NCBI GenBank assembly: GCA_963844115.1
Contig: CAWJNN010000006.1
Location: forward strand, 14,417-78,416
DNA: 64,000 nt
Direction of reading: 5' to 3'
From: CS4-C045 sp963844115
Lineage (GTDB): Bacteria; Planctomycetota; Planctomycetia; Pirellulales; UBA7805
Numbering within the stretch: position 1 is the first letter of the stretch; every line of letters starts with the position of its first letter. A model generated the notes under the pieces. The model did no database searches and was not told the origin of the DNA. It saw nothing but the letters and a program-made list of their open reading frames with translations. Shown one piece after another: positions 49,411 to 57,301 of the stretch. The position numbers and the translations under genes are program-made.

Positions 49411-50289
49411 TTGAGTTTGACGACCTGCCAGCACACGATTGAAACAATCGCTTCGGTCAAAGGCTTTGGCTATTGGAGTGGCATCGACGTCTGCGTCGAA
49501 TTCCGACCGGCCGAACCTGATACGGGCATCATTTTCGTGCGACGCGATCTTGAGGCGCCCGTCCGTATTCCGGCCACCGTGCAATATCGCGTGCAAGCAC
49601 CTCGGCGGACGAATCTGTCCAACCATGGTGCAACCGTCGAAATGGTCGAGCACATCATGGCAGCGCTTGCTGGATTGGAAATCGACAACTGCGAAGTGTG
49701 GATTGACCAAAGCGAGATGCCTGGTTGCGACGGATCAAGCCTGAAATTTGTTGATGCTCTGAAGGGTGCCGGCGTCGTCGCACAAGACGCGCTGCGCAAA
49801 CAATTAATCATCCGGGAAATCACGCGACTGGGTGATAGCGACTATTGGATCGAGGCACGGCCTTCGCCGAATGGATCGACCAAGATTCGCTACCGGATGG
49901 ATTACGCGGACTCTTGCGCCGCGATCGGACGCCAAACAGCCGAGTTCGTGGTCGATCCTGAGGTTTTTTGCCGCGAACTGGCGCCAAGTCGCACATTCAT
50001 GTTGGAAGAAGAAGCCAACTGGCTGTTGTCGCAGGGGTTCGGTACCCGCGTTCAGCACCGTGACGTACTGGTTTTCGGTGAAAACGGGCCAATCGATAAC
50101 GAACTGCGTTTCGACGACGAATGTGTACGACACAAGATTCTTGATATTGTTGGCGATCTGGCACTCGCAGGGTGTCATGTCGTTGGTGAGTTTATTGCCC
50201 ATCGCAGCGGCCACCGCTTAAACGCCGACCTGGTAAAGGTGCTGCTGAACGAAGGGACTGTGGTGGAGACCCGACGGCTGTCGGCGTGA
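49411..50289 (+). CDS. lpxC: UDP-3-O-acyl-N-acetylglucosamine deacetylase
   Basis: LpxC catalyses the committed zinc-dependent step of lipid A synthesis. VEHIMAALAGLEIDN carries the first zinc His and catalytic Glu, PGCDGSS the loop after it, APSRTFMLEEEANWL the substrate loop and RHKILDIVGDLALAG the other zinc ligands (His, Asp). HRSGHRLN supplies the late catalytic His. The frame is open back to 49273, but homology starts at TCQHTIETIASVKGFGYWSG; the TTG at 49411, six to seven residues upstream, fits family length. The start is therefore non-ATG and uncertain. lpxA follows after 48 bases. Confidence 0.92.
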   Translation: MSLTTCQHTIETIASVKGFGYWSGIDVCVEFRPAEPDTGIIFVRRDLEAPVRIPATVQYRVQAPRRTNLSNHGATVEMVEHIMAALAGLEIDNCEVWIDQSEMPGCDGSSLKFVDALKGAGVVAQDALRKQLIIREITRLGDSDYWIEARPSPNGSTKIRYRMDYADSCAAIGRQTAEFVVDPEVFCRELAPSRTFMLEEEANWLLSQGFGTRVQHRDVLVFGENGPIDNELRFDDECVRHKILDIVGDLALAGCHVVGEFIAHRSGHRLNADLVKVLLNEGTVVETRRLSA

Positions 50290-50337
50290 CCCGCGTGGGC
50301 CCGACAGCAAGTACGTTGTTGCGCGGAGTGTTTTAAA

Positions 50338-51144
50338 ATGTCGACAGTGTTTGCCGAAAACGTCGCAATCGATCCGCGAGCGGATATCGACGTGGATGTA
50401 CAAATTGGCCCCTTTTGTGTCATTGGCCCGGACGTTCGAATCGGTCGCGGAACAAGGCTGATCAGTCACGTCACGCTGACGGGTAATGTCACCATCGGCC
50501 GGGACAACACGATTCATCCTGGCGCAGTCATTGGTGGCGAGCCTCAGGATGTCAGCTACCAGGGCAGCCCGACACAAGTTTTTGTGGGTGATAACAACAT
50601 CATCCGCGAAGGCGTCACGATTAATCGTGCCAGCGAAAAAGAAGATGGACTCACGTCCATTGGTAGCCACAACTTTCTGATGGCAAACTGCCACGTCGCA
50701 CATGATTGCCGAATCGGTGATCACGTCGTGATTGCCAATGGTTCGTTGCTGGGCGGGCATGTCCACATTCATGACCACGCCTCGTTGTCAGGTTGCGCCT
50801 GTGTTCATCACTTTACGACCATCGGCAGCTACGCGTTCGTTGGCGGTTTGAGTCGAGTATTGCATGATGTGCCGCCGTTCATATTGGCCGAAGGGCAACC
50901 GACGCGTCCTCGCTGTATTAATATCGTTTCTCTAAAGCGAAATAACTTTTCGGCGGAATCGATACGCTGCCTGGCGGAAGCTCATCGGCTGATCTATCGT
51001 GCCAAAGTGGGACTGGACCACGCACGAGAAATAATGCGAGGCAACGATCAGCTGCTGCCCTGCGTCAATCAGTTACTGACCTTTGTTCAGAATCAGCAAG
51101 AGGGTAAGCACGGACGAGGCCGCGAACGTCGGCGTGCCGCTTGA
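50338..51144 (+). CDS. lpxA: Acyl-ACP--UDP-N-acetylglucosamine O-acyltransferase
   Basis: A 268-residue left-handed beta-helix enzyme acylating UDP-GlcNAc in the first step of lipid A synthesis. Hexapeptide repeats run from IDPRADIDVDVQIGPF to IGSYAFVGGLS; MANCHVAHDCRIGDH contains the catalytic His, and AEGQPTRPRCINIVSLKR is the usual lead into the C-terminal helical domain. Order skp-lpxC-lpxA without fabZ or lpxD between them. A 15-bp minisatellite begins directly after its stop. Confidence 0.93.
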   Translation: MSTVFAENVAIDPRADIDVDVQIGPFCVIGPDVRIGRGTRLISHVTLTGNVTIGRDNTIHPGAVIGGEPQDVSYQGSPTQVFVGDNNIIREGVTINRASEKEDGLTSIGSHNFLMANCHVAHDCRIGDHVVIANGSLLGGHVHIHDHASLSGCACVHHFTTIGSYAFVGGLSRVLHDVPPFILAEGQPTRPRCINIVSLKRNNFSAESIRCLAEAHRLIYRAKVGLDHAREIMRGNDQLLPCVNQLLTFVQNQQEGKHGRGRERRRAA

Positions 51145-51146
51145 CA

Positions 51147-51271
51147 ACACACGACACTCCGCCTCACGACACTCCGCCTCACGACACTCCGCCTCACGAC
51201 ACTCCGCCTCACGACACTCCGCCTCACGACACTCCGCCTCACGACACACCGCCTCACGACACTCCGCCCCA
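51147..51271. repeat. 15-bp tandem repeat cacgacactccgcct
   Basis: About eight copies of cacgacactccgcct fill the gap between lpxA and the dehydrogenase gene. The array has no stop codon in the downstream gene's frame, so automatic annotation would extend that protein with an ASRHS repeat; the ATG at 51299 after the array is the natural start. Confidence 0.93.
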
Positions 51272-51298
51272 AGCCTTTTTTTCATTGCCGAGGATTTC

Positions 51299-52399
51299 AT
51301 GATTCGCCTAGCTGTCATCGGCGCCGGACACCTCGGGAAAATACACGCACGTCAGGCTGCGAAGATCCCTGGGTTCAAATTAGTGGGTGTGGCCGATCCG
51401 TCGCAGCAAGCGGCCGAAGACATTGCGGACGAACTGGGTGCTGAAGCCCATTCCAGTCACACCACGCTACTGGACCGCATCGATGCCGCTGTGATCGCGA
51501 CTCCGACGTCTACTCATTGCCAGGTCGGCTTGGACCTGTTGAGCAACGGCGTGCACACGCTGATCGAAAAACCCCTCGCAGCGACGACTCAGCAGGCACG
51601 CGAGCTGGTCGATTGTGCCGAGGCCGAAGGACGGGTTCTGCAGGTGGGGCACGTCGAACAATTCAATCCTGCCGTCCAGGCGGTCCGCCAATACATCAAG
51701 CAACCGAAATTCATCCAAGCGCGTCGCTACAGCGCCTATACATTTCGCTCAACCGACATCGGCGTCGTTATGGATGTCATGATTCACGATCTCGATCTAA
51801 TTCTGTCGTGGGTCGGTGGAACGCCACAGCGCCTGGAAGGTTTGGGAGTAAGCGTAATGGGGCACAACGAGGACGTGGCGGATGTCCGTATCAAATTTGC
51901 AGACGGCTGCGTCGCCCAGTTGACCGCATCCCGCGTGAGTCACGTGTCCGTTCGTGAAATGCAGATCTGGTGCCCCGATGCAGCCGTGACAATCGATTTT
52001 GCCGCGCCGTCCGCGTCCGTGGTGCGCCCCAGTGACTCGCTGCTGGACAAGCTGCCGGACCCGACCCTGATGAGTGCTCAAGAAAAGCGGCAATCCCAAG
52101 ACCAGCTATTCAACGACTATTTGAATATCGAAAAGATCCAACCCGAGCCACAAAACGCGATCGTGGAAGAACTGATCGATTTTCGCGAGGCCATCACGAC
52201 GGGCCGCTCACCGCAGGTTCCCGGCAGTGCCGGTTTGGCGGTTGTCGCTTGCTGCGAAGAAATCCTGAACAGCATTGCCGATCATGCCTGGGACGGCCGT
52301 CCCGACGGACGTCGCGGTCCCTTTGCAGCCTTCCAGCCGGATACAATTCGGCCGCCGCACTGGCATCTGGGCACAGACGACAAACGACGCGCCGGTTAG
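51299..52399 (+). CDS. Gfo/Idh/MocA-family NAD(P)-dependent dehydrogenase
   Basis: A 366-residue oxidoreductase starting at ATG 51299. The Rossmann loop LAVIGAGHLGKIHARQ, VIATPTSTHC, LIEKPLAATTQQARE (catalytic Lys in EKP) and VGHVEQFNPAVQAVR are family hallmarks. Location directly after lpxC-lpxA suggests a role in lipid A sugar modification, as with GnnA, a Gfo/Idh-type dehydrogenase that oxidises UDP-GlcNAc at C3 before transamination. No GnnB-like aminotransferase is adjacent, so this stays an inference. The gene converges with the ABC-2 permease across a palindrome. Confidence 0.83.
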   Translation: MIRLAVIGAGHLGKIHARQAAKIPGFKLVGVADPSQQAAEDIADELGAEAHSSHTTLLDRIDAAVIATPTSTHCQVGLDLLSNGVHTLIEKPLAATTQQARELVDCAEAEGRVLQVGHVEQFNPAVQAVRQYIKQPKFIQARRYSAYTFRSTDIGVVMDVMIHDLDLILSWVGGTPQRLEGLGVSVMGHNEDVADVRIKFADGCVAQLTASRVSHVSVREMQIWCPDAAVTIDFAAPSASVVRPSDSLLDKLPDPTLMSAQEKRQSQDQLFNDYLNIEKIQPEPQNAIVEELIDFREAITTGRSPQVPGSAGLAVVACCEEILNSIADHAWDGRPDGRRGPFAAFQPDTIRPPHWHLGTDDKRRAG

Positions 52400-52450
52400 C
52401 GGCGCAGTTCCGTCTGGTGCTCCGTCGCGCGTAAGGTTTAGTACCTCGTC

Positions 52451-52518
52451 GTTAAACGGCAAGCCGAAGGCGACGGTGTTACTCGATGATCCCAGTCGCC
52501 TTCGGCTTGCCGTTTAAC
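52451..52518. repeat. Palindromic element, copy 2 (gttaaacggcaagccgaaggcgac)
   Basis: A 24-bp arm at 52451-52474 is the exact reverse complement of 52495-52518, loop 20 bases. It lies between two convergent genes, like copy 1 at 41291-41363. Compared with copy 1, the arm differs at three positions and the opposite arm differs at the matching positions, so pairing is kept. Confidence 0.92.
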
Positions 52519-52574
52519 AAGTCGAAACGCACGGTTACCCAAATACGTAAACGTGTTGGCGCCCGTCGTTTTCA

Positions 52575-54095
52575 TCACGCCAGGTCGCGATCTTCGAATA
52601 AGGCGAGCGCCAAGAGCATCGCGATCGTGACATAAATCAGCGTGTAGAGGCCAACCCACGCGAGGTAAGAGGTCGGGATATCGATCCCGGCCGCGACCGC
52701 CCCGTAGACATTGAAGTGCTCCAGCACGGGAAGTATGGCCGCAAAGAATTGACCCATAAACTGCACAATGGCGAACTCGCCGACCCGCGACTGTACCAGC
52801 AGGGGCAATAGGTGCCCGACTACATAAATCGCCATGCAAATCGTCAGGTTGGCGAGCATAGAGAGCCGCGTCGAGATCGCGACGCTGATCGATGCGAGTA
52901 CTACCGTTTCCATGAAGTACAGCACCAGGCCCGGTACGGTTCTCGCCACCTCCAGGTAACAGTCCTGCCAGGCAATGTAAACGTTCGACGTTTCTCGGCT
53001 GTCGTACACGACTTTGTAGGAGATGCATACCAGGAATAATACGCCCAGCAAGACGAACAACAGCGCGACGGCGCTGCCAATCCCCATGAACTTGCCGATC
53101 ACGAAATGCCGACGACTCACTGGCTTGGACAACACGGTCAGCGCAGTGCGGCCTTCGATTTCGTCGGCAACGGAAACGCTCGCCGTCCATAGGGCAATGA
53201 AAATTCCCAGGATCATAATCAGCTGCAGACCGGTGTCCTTGTAGACCTTCACGTCTTCGCCGAACGTGAAATAGGGTGTGACGATAAACAGCAGTAACAA
53301 GAAGCAACCCGCGATCATCGTCAGGTAGAAAACCGGTTGGCTGACCGCCTCCTTGCCCGTCGTCAACGCGATAGCCGCAACTTTGGGAAAAAGTAATTGC
53401 AGCAACACGTAGAAGGAAACGAATCCCGCGATCCCAATCGCCGTCACGACGATGATCCAGGCCTCCGGGACGACCATCTGCTGATTGATCTTGATGGTCA
53501 AGTTGATGGGCGAACTCGTCTCATTCGCGACAAACAAAGAAGCCAATTCACCAGCGAGCGGTCCCTCCGGCTCGCGACGACGAGTCCAAGAGAATGAATC
53601 GTCGGGCAGCACTTCAACCGAGTCTTCCTCATTTTCAGTCTCAGCGACGGGCTGGTTCCAGCTGACCGTCAGGCGATCGAGCTTTGGCCGTATGATTTCC
53701 TCCAGCTTCAGCTCGATTTTCTTCAGCTCGCCGGCCGGGATATTGAAGTGGATCTCGTGATCGGTCGCGCCAGCCGGAATCTCCTCCACGATTTCGTGGA
53801 GTTTCACCGACGGGATCCGGGTGACCGAATGAAGTGCTTCGGCCTTCAGATCAAAAAACCTGCCCCCTGTCGCGTCCCAGGCGGTCATGCTGAGCGTGAA
53901 CAGGCCAAAGCCCGCGGCAATCACGAGGACCGGAAAGACCACCCTTTCGCGCAAGACTTCGCCAATGATCGTGGCGATCGGGCGATGTACCAGAAACGCG
54001 ACCAGCCACAGCACAGCGACGATCGTGAGGCCGGCAAGTGCACCGACACCCAGCAGCCAGAAGGGCTGCATCGACATCATTAGGTTGCGTGTCAC
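52575..54095 (-). CDS. ABC-2-type transporter permease
   Basis: A 506-residue membrane protein. Two N-terminal TM segments (LGVGALAGLTIVAVLWLVAFL; FPVLVIAAGFGLFTLSMTAW) frame a periplasmic domain of about 140 residues, followed by about seven TM segments including LIMILGIFIALWTASVSVADEIEGRTALTVLSKP (the NosY/ABC-2 signature region around DEIEGRTALTVLSKPVSR). It probably works with an ATPase encoded elsewhere, since none is adjacent. The substrate is unknown. The starting GTG at 54095 is followed by several ATGs (first about 54080) that are equally possible. Confidence 0.77.
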   Translation of the reverse strand: MTRNLMMSMQPFWLLGVGALAGLTIVAVLWLVAFLVHRPIATIIGEVLRERVVFPVLVIAAGFGLFTLSMTAWDATGGRFFDLKAEALHSVTRIPSVKLHEIVEEIPAGATDHEIHFNIPAGELKKIELKLEEIIRPKLDRLTVSWNQPVAETENEEDSVEVLPDDSFSWTRRREPEGPLAGELASLFVANETSSPINLTIKINQQMVVPEAWIIVVTAIGIAGFVSFYVLLQLLFPKVAAIALTTGKEAVSQPVFYLTMIAGCFLLLLFIVTPYFTFGEDVKVYKDTGLQLIMILGIFIALWTASVSVADEIEGRTALTVLSKPVSRRHFVIGKFMGIGSAVALLFVLLGVLFLVCISYKVVYDSRETSNVYIAWQDCYLEVARTVPGLVLYFMETVVLASISVAISTRLSMLANLTICMAIYVVGHLLPLLVQSRVGEFAIVQFMGQFFAAILPVLEHFNVYGAVAAGIDIPTSYLAWVGLYTLIYVTIAMLLALALFEDRDLA

Positions 54096-54169
54096 AGAAG
54101 GCGTATTCCTATTCTCTTGTTATCGTTTTCTCTTGTTATCGTTACGGCCCGGCGCGGGTGACGGTTCGG

Positions 54170-54451
54170 TCAAAACGCGATTTCGAACTGGGAGAAATGA
54201 TGGGCTACGGGTCCCGTTTCTCGGTGCATACCGGTGATATACCTGCCCAGGCGCTGCGCTACATCCTCCAGAAATCGGTCTATCTCGTCCTGAGAACCTT
54301 CCACCACCAATTGAACGCGGCCGTCCGGTAAATTCTTGACATAACCGTTAACGTCATAGCCGGAGGCAATAGCGAGCGTGGAATACCGAAAGCCCACGCC
54401 CTGGACGTGCCCTTCGTAATGGACTTCGCTTTGTACGTTCACTGCGGCCAT
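54170..54451 (-). CDS. acyP: Acylphosphatase
   Basis: A 93-residue protein from ATG 54451 with both family signatures: YEGHVQGVGFRY (catalytic Arg, phosphate loop) and GYVKNLPDGRVQLVVEG (catalytic Asn). It hydrolyses acyl phosphates such as acetyl phosphate or 1,3-bisphosphoglycerate in the cytoplasm. Frame continues upstream to 54538 but the extension lies outside the domain. A 14-bp direct repeat (ttctcttgttatcg) sits between this gene's stop and the start of the ABC-2 permease gene. Confidence 0.92.
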   Translation of the reverse strand: MAAVNVQSEVHYEGHVQGVGFRYSTLAIASGYDVNGYVKNLPDGRVQLVVEGSQDEIDRFLEDVAQRLGRYITGMHRETGPVAHHFSQFEIAF

Positions 54452-54823
54452 GGAGGAATGGCGGGTGGGATGCAAGTCGTTCCGCGAGGTGTTCCAGAGC
54501 GTTTCGAGTGCCCATTCGCCGTCCGGGGCAAGCGACAACGCTGCCGGTAGTATAACCCGGTATGCCTGACGCTTGGAGTCTCGACCAAGGCGGACTGCCG
54601 GCCCGTGATGTTACCAGGGCGTTACGCGGGTAAATGGCTGTTTTTGCCTAGAATTGGGCGAGCCAGAAATAGGCGAGAATGGCACGATCTGCCTTCCGTC
54701 ACGAATTTGGAAACTTTCTGCCGCAGCCGCTCGTCAAACAGTAAGTGGATTGCGATCGCGCTGCGATGTCCCGACAGCATGCTCTTGTCTTCAGGGCGAG
54801 AGGGAAATGAAAGGAAACTGGTG

Positions 54824-57142
54824 ATGAGGCGAATCGATACCTATCTGAAACCGCGTAATTTCCTGCTGGTGCTGGTCGCCGTCATCGGGTCCGTTTTGCT
54901 GACGGTCGGACAGGTACAGGCCCAAGGATTGTTGATTGCCGATGAGGCCGTTGGGCCGACTCGACTGCCCCGGCCGATCATCATGCCGCCCCCCACACCG
55001 CCCACTATCTCGTACAGGATTAAGGCCCTGTCGGTCAACGCGCGAGTCATCGATCAGATCGCCCAGGTTCAGGTTGCCCAGTCTTTCGTGAATACCGGCA
55101 GTCGCCAGATGCAGGTCCAATTCGTATTCCCCTTGCCCTATGACGGTGCCATTGATTCCCTAACGCTGCTGGTCGATGGAAAAGAATATCCCGCCCAGCT
55201 GATGAGCAAGGAGAGGGCCCGTGAAATCTACGAAGGTTTCATGCGGCGCAACGAAGATCCGGCTCTGCTGGAATGGATGGGCACGGGCATGTTCCAAACC
55301 AGCGTCTTTCCCGTTCCGCCAGGCGCGGAACGTAAGGTAATGATCACGTACAAGCAGCTATTGCGAAAAGACCACAACTTGACTGATTTGTTGTTCCCCC
55401 TGGGTACCGCAAAATACACGTCGGCAGCCGTCGAAAAAATTGAGATCAAGGCAAGTATCGAATCGAAGACTCCGATCAAAAGCGTCTACAGTCCGACGCA
55501 TGGCGTCGATATCGAGCGGCCGGATGAACATCACGCGATCGTGAAGTACACGGCGGCGAATGAGATCCCGTCCGGTGACTTTCGGTTGTTCTATGACGTA
55601 ACCGACCAGCGGCTGGGAGCGTCGGTGATCAGCTATCGGCCGCAGACGGGCGAAGACGGATATTTCTTGTTACTCTCCAGCCCGGAAGTCGATTGGACTG
55701 CGGACGAACGAACGGGGAAGAACGTCGTCTGTGTCTTTGACCGCTCTGGAAGTATGAGCGGGAGGAAATTCGAGCAGGCCCAGCGCGCTCTAAAATTCGT
55801 AATGAACAATTTGAACGACGGTGACTACTTCAATCTGGTTGCGTATGACACGGAAGTCGAATCGTTCAAGCCGGAACTGCAACCGTACGGCGAAGAAACG
55901 CGTAAAGCAGGGATCGGCTTTGTTGACACCTTGTATGCGGGTGGTGGTACGAATATCGACGGCGCGTTACAAGCGGCGTTTCGCATGCTGCCTGATGACG
56001 CGCGTCCGAACTATATCCTGTTTATGACCGACGGTCGCCCGACCATTGGCGAGACGAACGAAGGCAAGATCGTCAATGTCGTCCAGCAACACAATACAAC
56101 GCACGCTCGGCTCATCAGTTTTGGCGTCGGTTTTGACGTCAACAGTCGACTGTTGGATCGACTGTCGCGCGCGGGTTTTGGGGCGAGCGAATATGTGCGA
56201 CCCAATGAAGACATCGAATCCCACGTTGCCCGGTTGTACAACAAAATCAGTTCACCGGCCATGACGAACGTCGACGTGAATTTTGAATTTGACGAAATGG
56301 CAGCCGAGGATGGTAGCCCGGTCACACGGGTGTATCCTCGCCAAATCCACGATCTGTTTCAGGGGGAACAGCTTGTCGTGGTAGGACGGTATCGCAAAGC
56401 GGGAGTGGCCAAAATCCGCATCACGGGCAAGGTCAGCGGTACGGAGCAGAAGTTCGACTTCCCGGCCGAGCTGGTTGAGACCAGCAAAGACGAAAAGTAC
56501 GCCTTTGTGGAGAAACTGTGGGCGATGCGGCGAATCGGCCAGATCGTCGACGAACTCGACCTGCACGGCCGCAATGATGAACTGATTAAGGAACTGGTTC
56601 AGCTTTCCACCCAACATGGCATCTTGACTCCTTACACCTCGTTCCTGGCAGACGACACGGGTCGAGCAGACCTTGCCCAGGCGCAGGCCGGGCGGGGAGT
56701 GGCGACGGAAAAGGCAGCCGACGCTTTGCGAGCACTCGATGACGCGGACGGTCGTAGCGGATTCCTGCAACGTCGCGCCAAGAAACAATGGCAGGAGTCG
56801 CAGCAGATCGCTGCCGACGCGCCTGTTGGGGGCGCTCCGGATCAGGCGGGCGCCAAAATCTATAGCGTTGAGGAGGACCGCGAAGTTTCAGTTGGTAACG
56901 TACGTAACGTCGGTAACCGCTCGATTTACCGTCGAGGCCAGTTGTGGATCGCTGGCAATTGTGCCGACCTTGATCCAGAAAAAGACAAGGAAAAGATCAA
57001 GGCCATCAAGCGCTATTCGGAAGCGTATTTCGCGTTGGTGAGAGGAAACAGTAAGTCCCAAAATGAAATGCTCGTCCGTCAGCGACCGGGTGAAGAATTG
57101 CTAATTCGCTTGCGGGGACAGGCTTATCGCCTTTACGACTGA
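54824..57142 (+). CDS. Exported VIT and VWA domain protein
   Basis: A 772-residue protein from ATG 54824, after aaaggaaac. A signal peptide (FLLVLVAVIGSVLLTVGQVQA) leads into a VIT domain (SVNARVIDQIAQVQVAQSF … VFPLPYDGAIDSLTL … YEGFMRRNEDPALLEW) and a VWA domain with a complete MIDAS: VVCVFDRSGSMSG, GGGTNIDGAL and YILFMTDGRPT. The last 250 residues are alpha/beta of unknown fold. Inter-alpha-trypsin-inhibitor-like VIT-VWA proteins in bacteria are periplasmic or membrane-associated and presumably bind partner proteins in a metal-dependent way. Not in an evident operon. Confidence 0.87.
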   Translation: MRRIDTYLKPRNFLLVLVAVIGSVLLTVGQVQAQGLLIADEAVGPTRLPRPIIMPPPTPPTISYRIKALSVNARVIDQIAQVQVAQSFVNTGSRQMQVQFVFPLPYDGAIDSLTLLVDGKEYPAQLMSKERAREIYEGFMRRNEDPALLEWMGTGMFQTSVFPVPPGAERKVMITYKQLLRKDHNLTDLLFPLGTAKYTSAAVEKIEIKASIESKTPIKSVYSPTHGVDIERPDEHHAIVKYTAANEIPSGDFRLFYDVTDQRLGASVISYRPQTGEDGYFLLLSSPEVDWTADERTGKNVVCVFDRSGSMSGRKFEQAQRALKFVMNNLNDGDYFNLVAYDTEVESFKPELQPYGEETRKAGIGFVDTLYAGGGTNIDGALQAAFRMLPDDARPNYILFMTDGRPTIGETNEGKIVNVVQQHNTTHARLISFGVGFDVNSRLLDRLSRAGFGASEYVRPNEDIESHVARLYNKISSPAMTNVDVNFEFDEMAAEDGSPVTRVYPRQIHDLFQGEQLVVVGRYRKAGVAKIRITGKVSGTEQKFDFPAELVETSKDEKYAFVEKLWAMRRIGQIVDELDLHGRNDELIKELVQLSTQHGILTPYTSFLADDTGRADLAQAQAGRGVATEKAADALRALDDADGRSGFLQRRAKKQWQESQQIAADAPVGGAPDQAGAKIYSVEEDREVSVGNVRNVGNRSIYRRGQLWIAGNCADLDPEKDKEKIKAIKRYSEAYFALVRGNSKSQNEMLVRQRPGEELLIRLRGQAYRLYD

Positions 57143-57301
57143 CCTGGCGTCAACGGGCGATCAATATCGGGGAGGCGACAGGCCGCGCCTACGATCAGCA
57201 CCACCGTTACAAAACGACCATCCACCGCGTGGTGAGATCCTGTTCGGAGGGGCGATCGTCGGTGTGCAGCCCGTACGGCGTATGGTTGCGTAGCTATTTG
57301 T

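Noticed and set aside
51083..51298. N-terminal ASRHS-repeat extension of the Gfo/Idh dehydrogenase
   Set aside because: The extension overlaps the end of lpxA and is encoded by the 15-bp array. The Rossmann fold starts right after ATG 51299.
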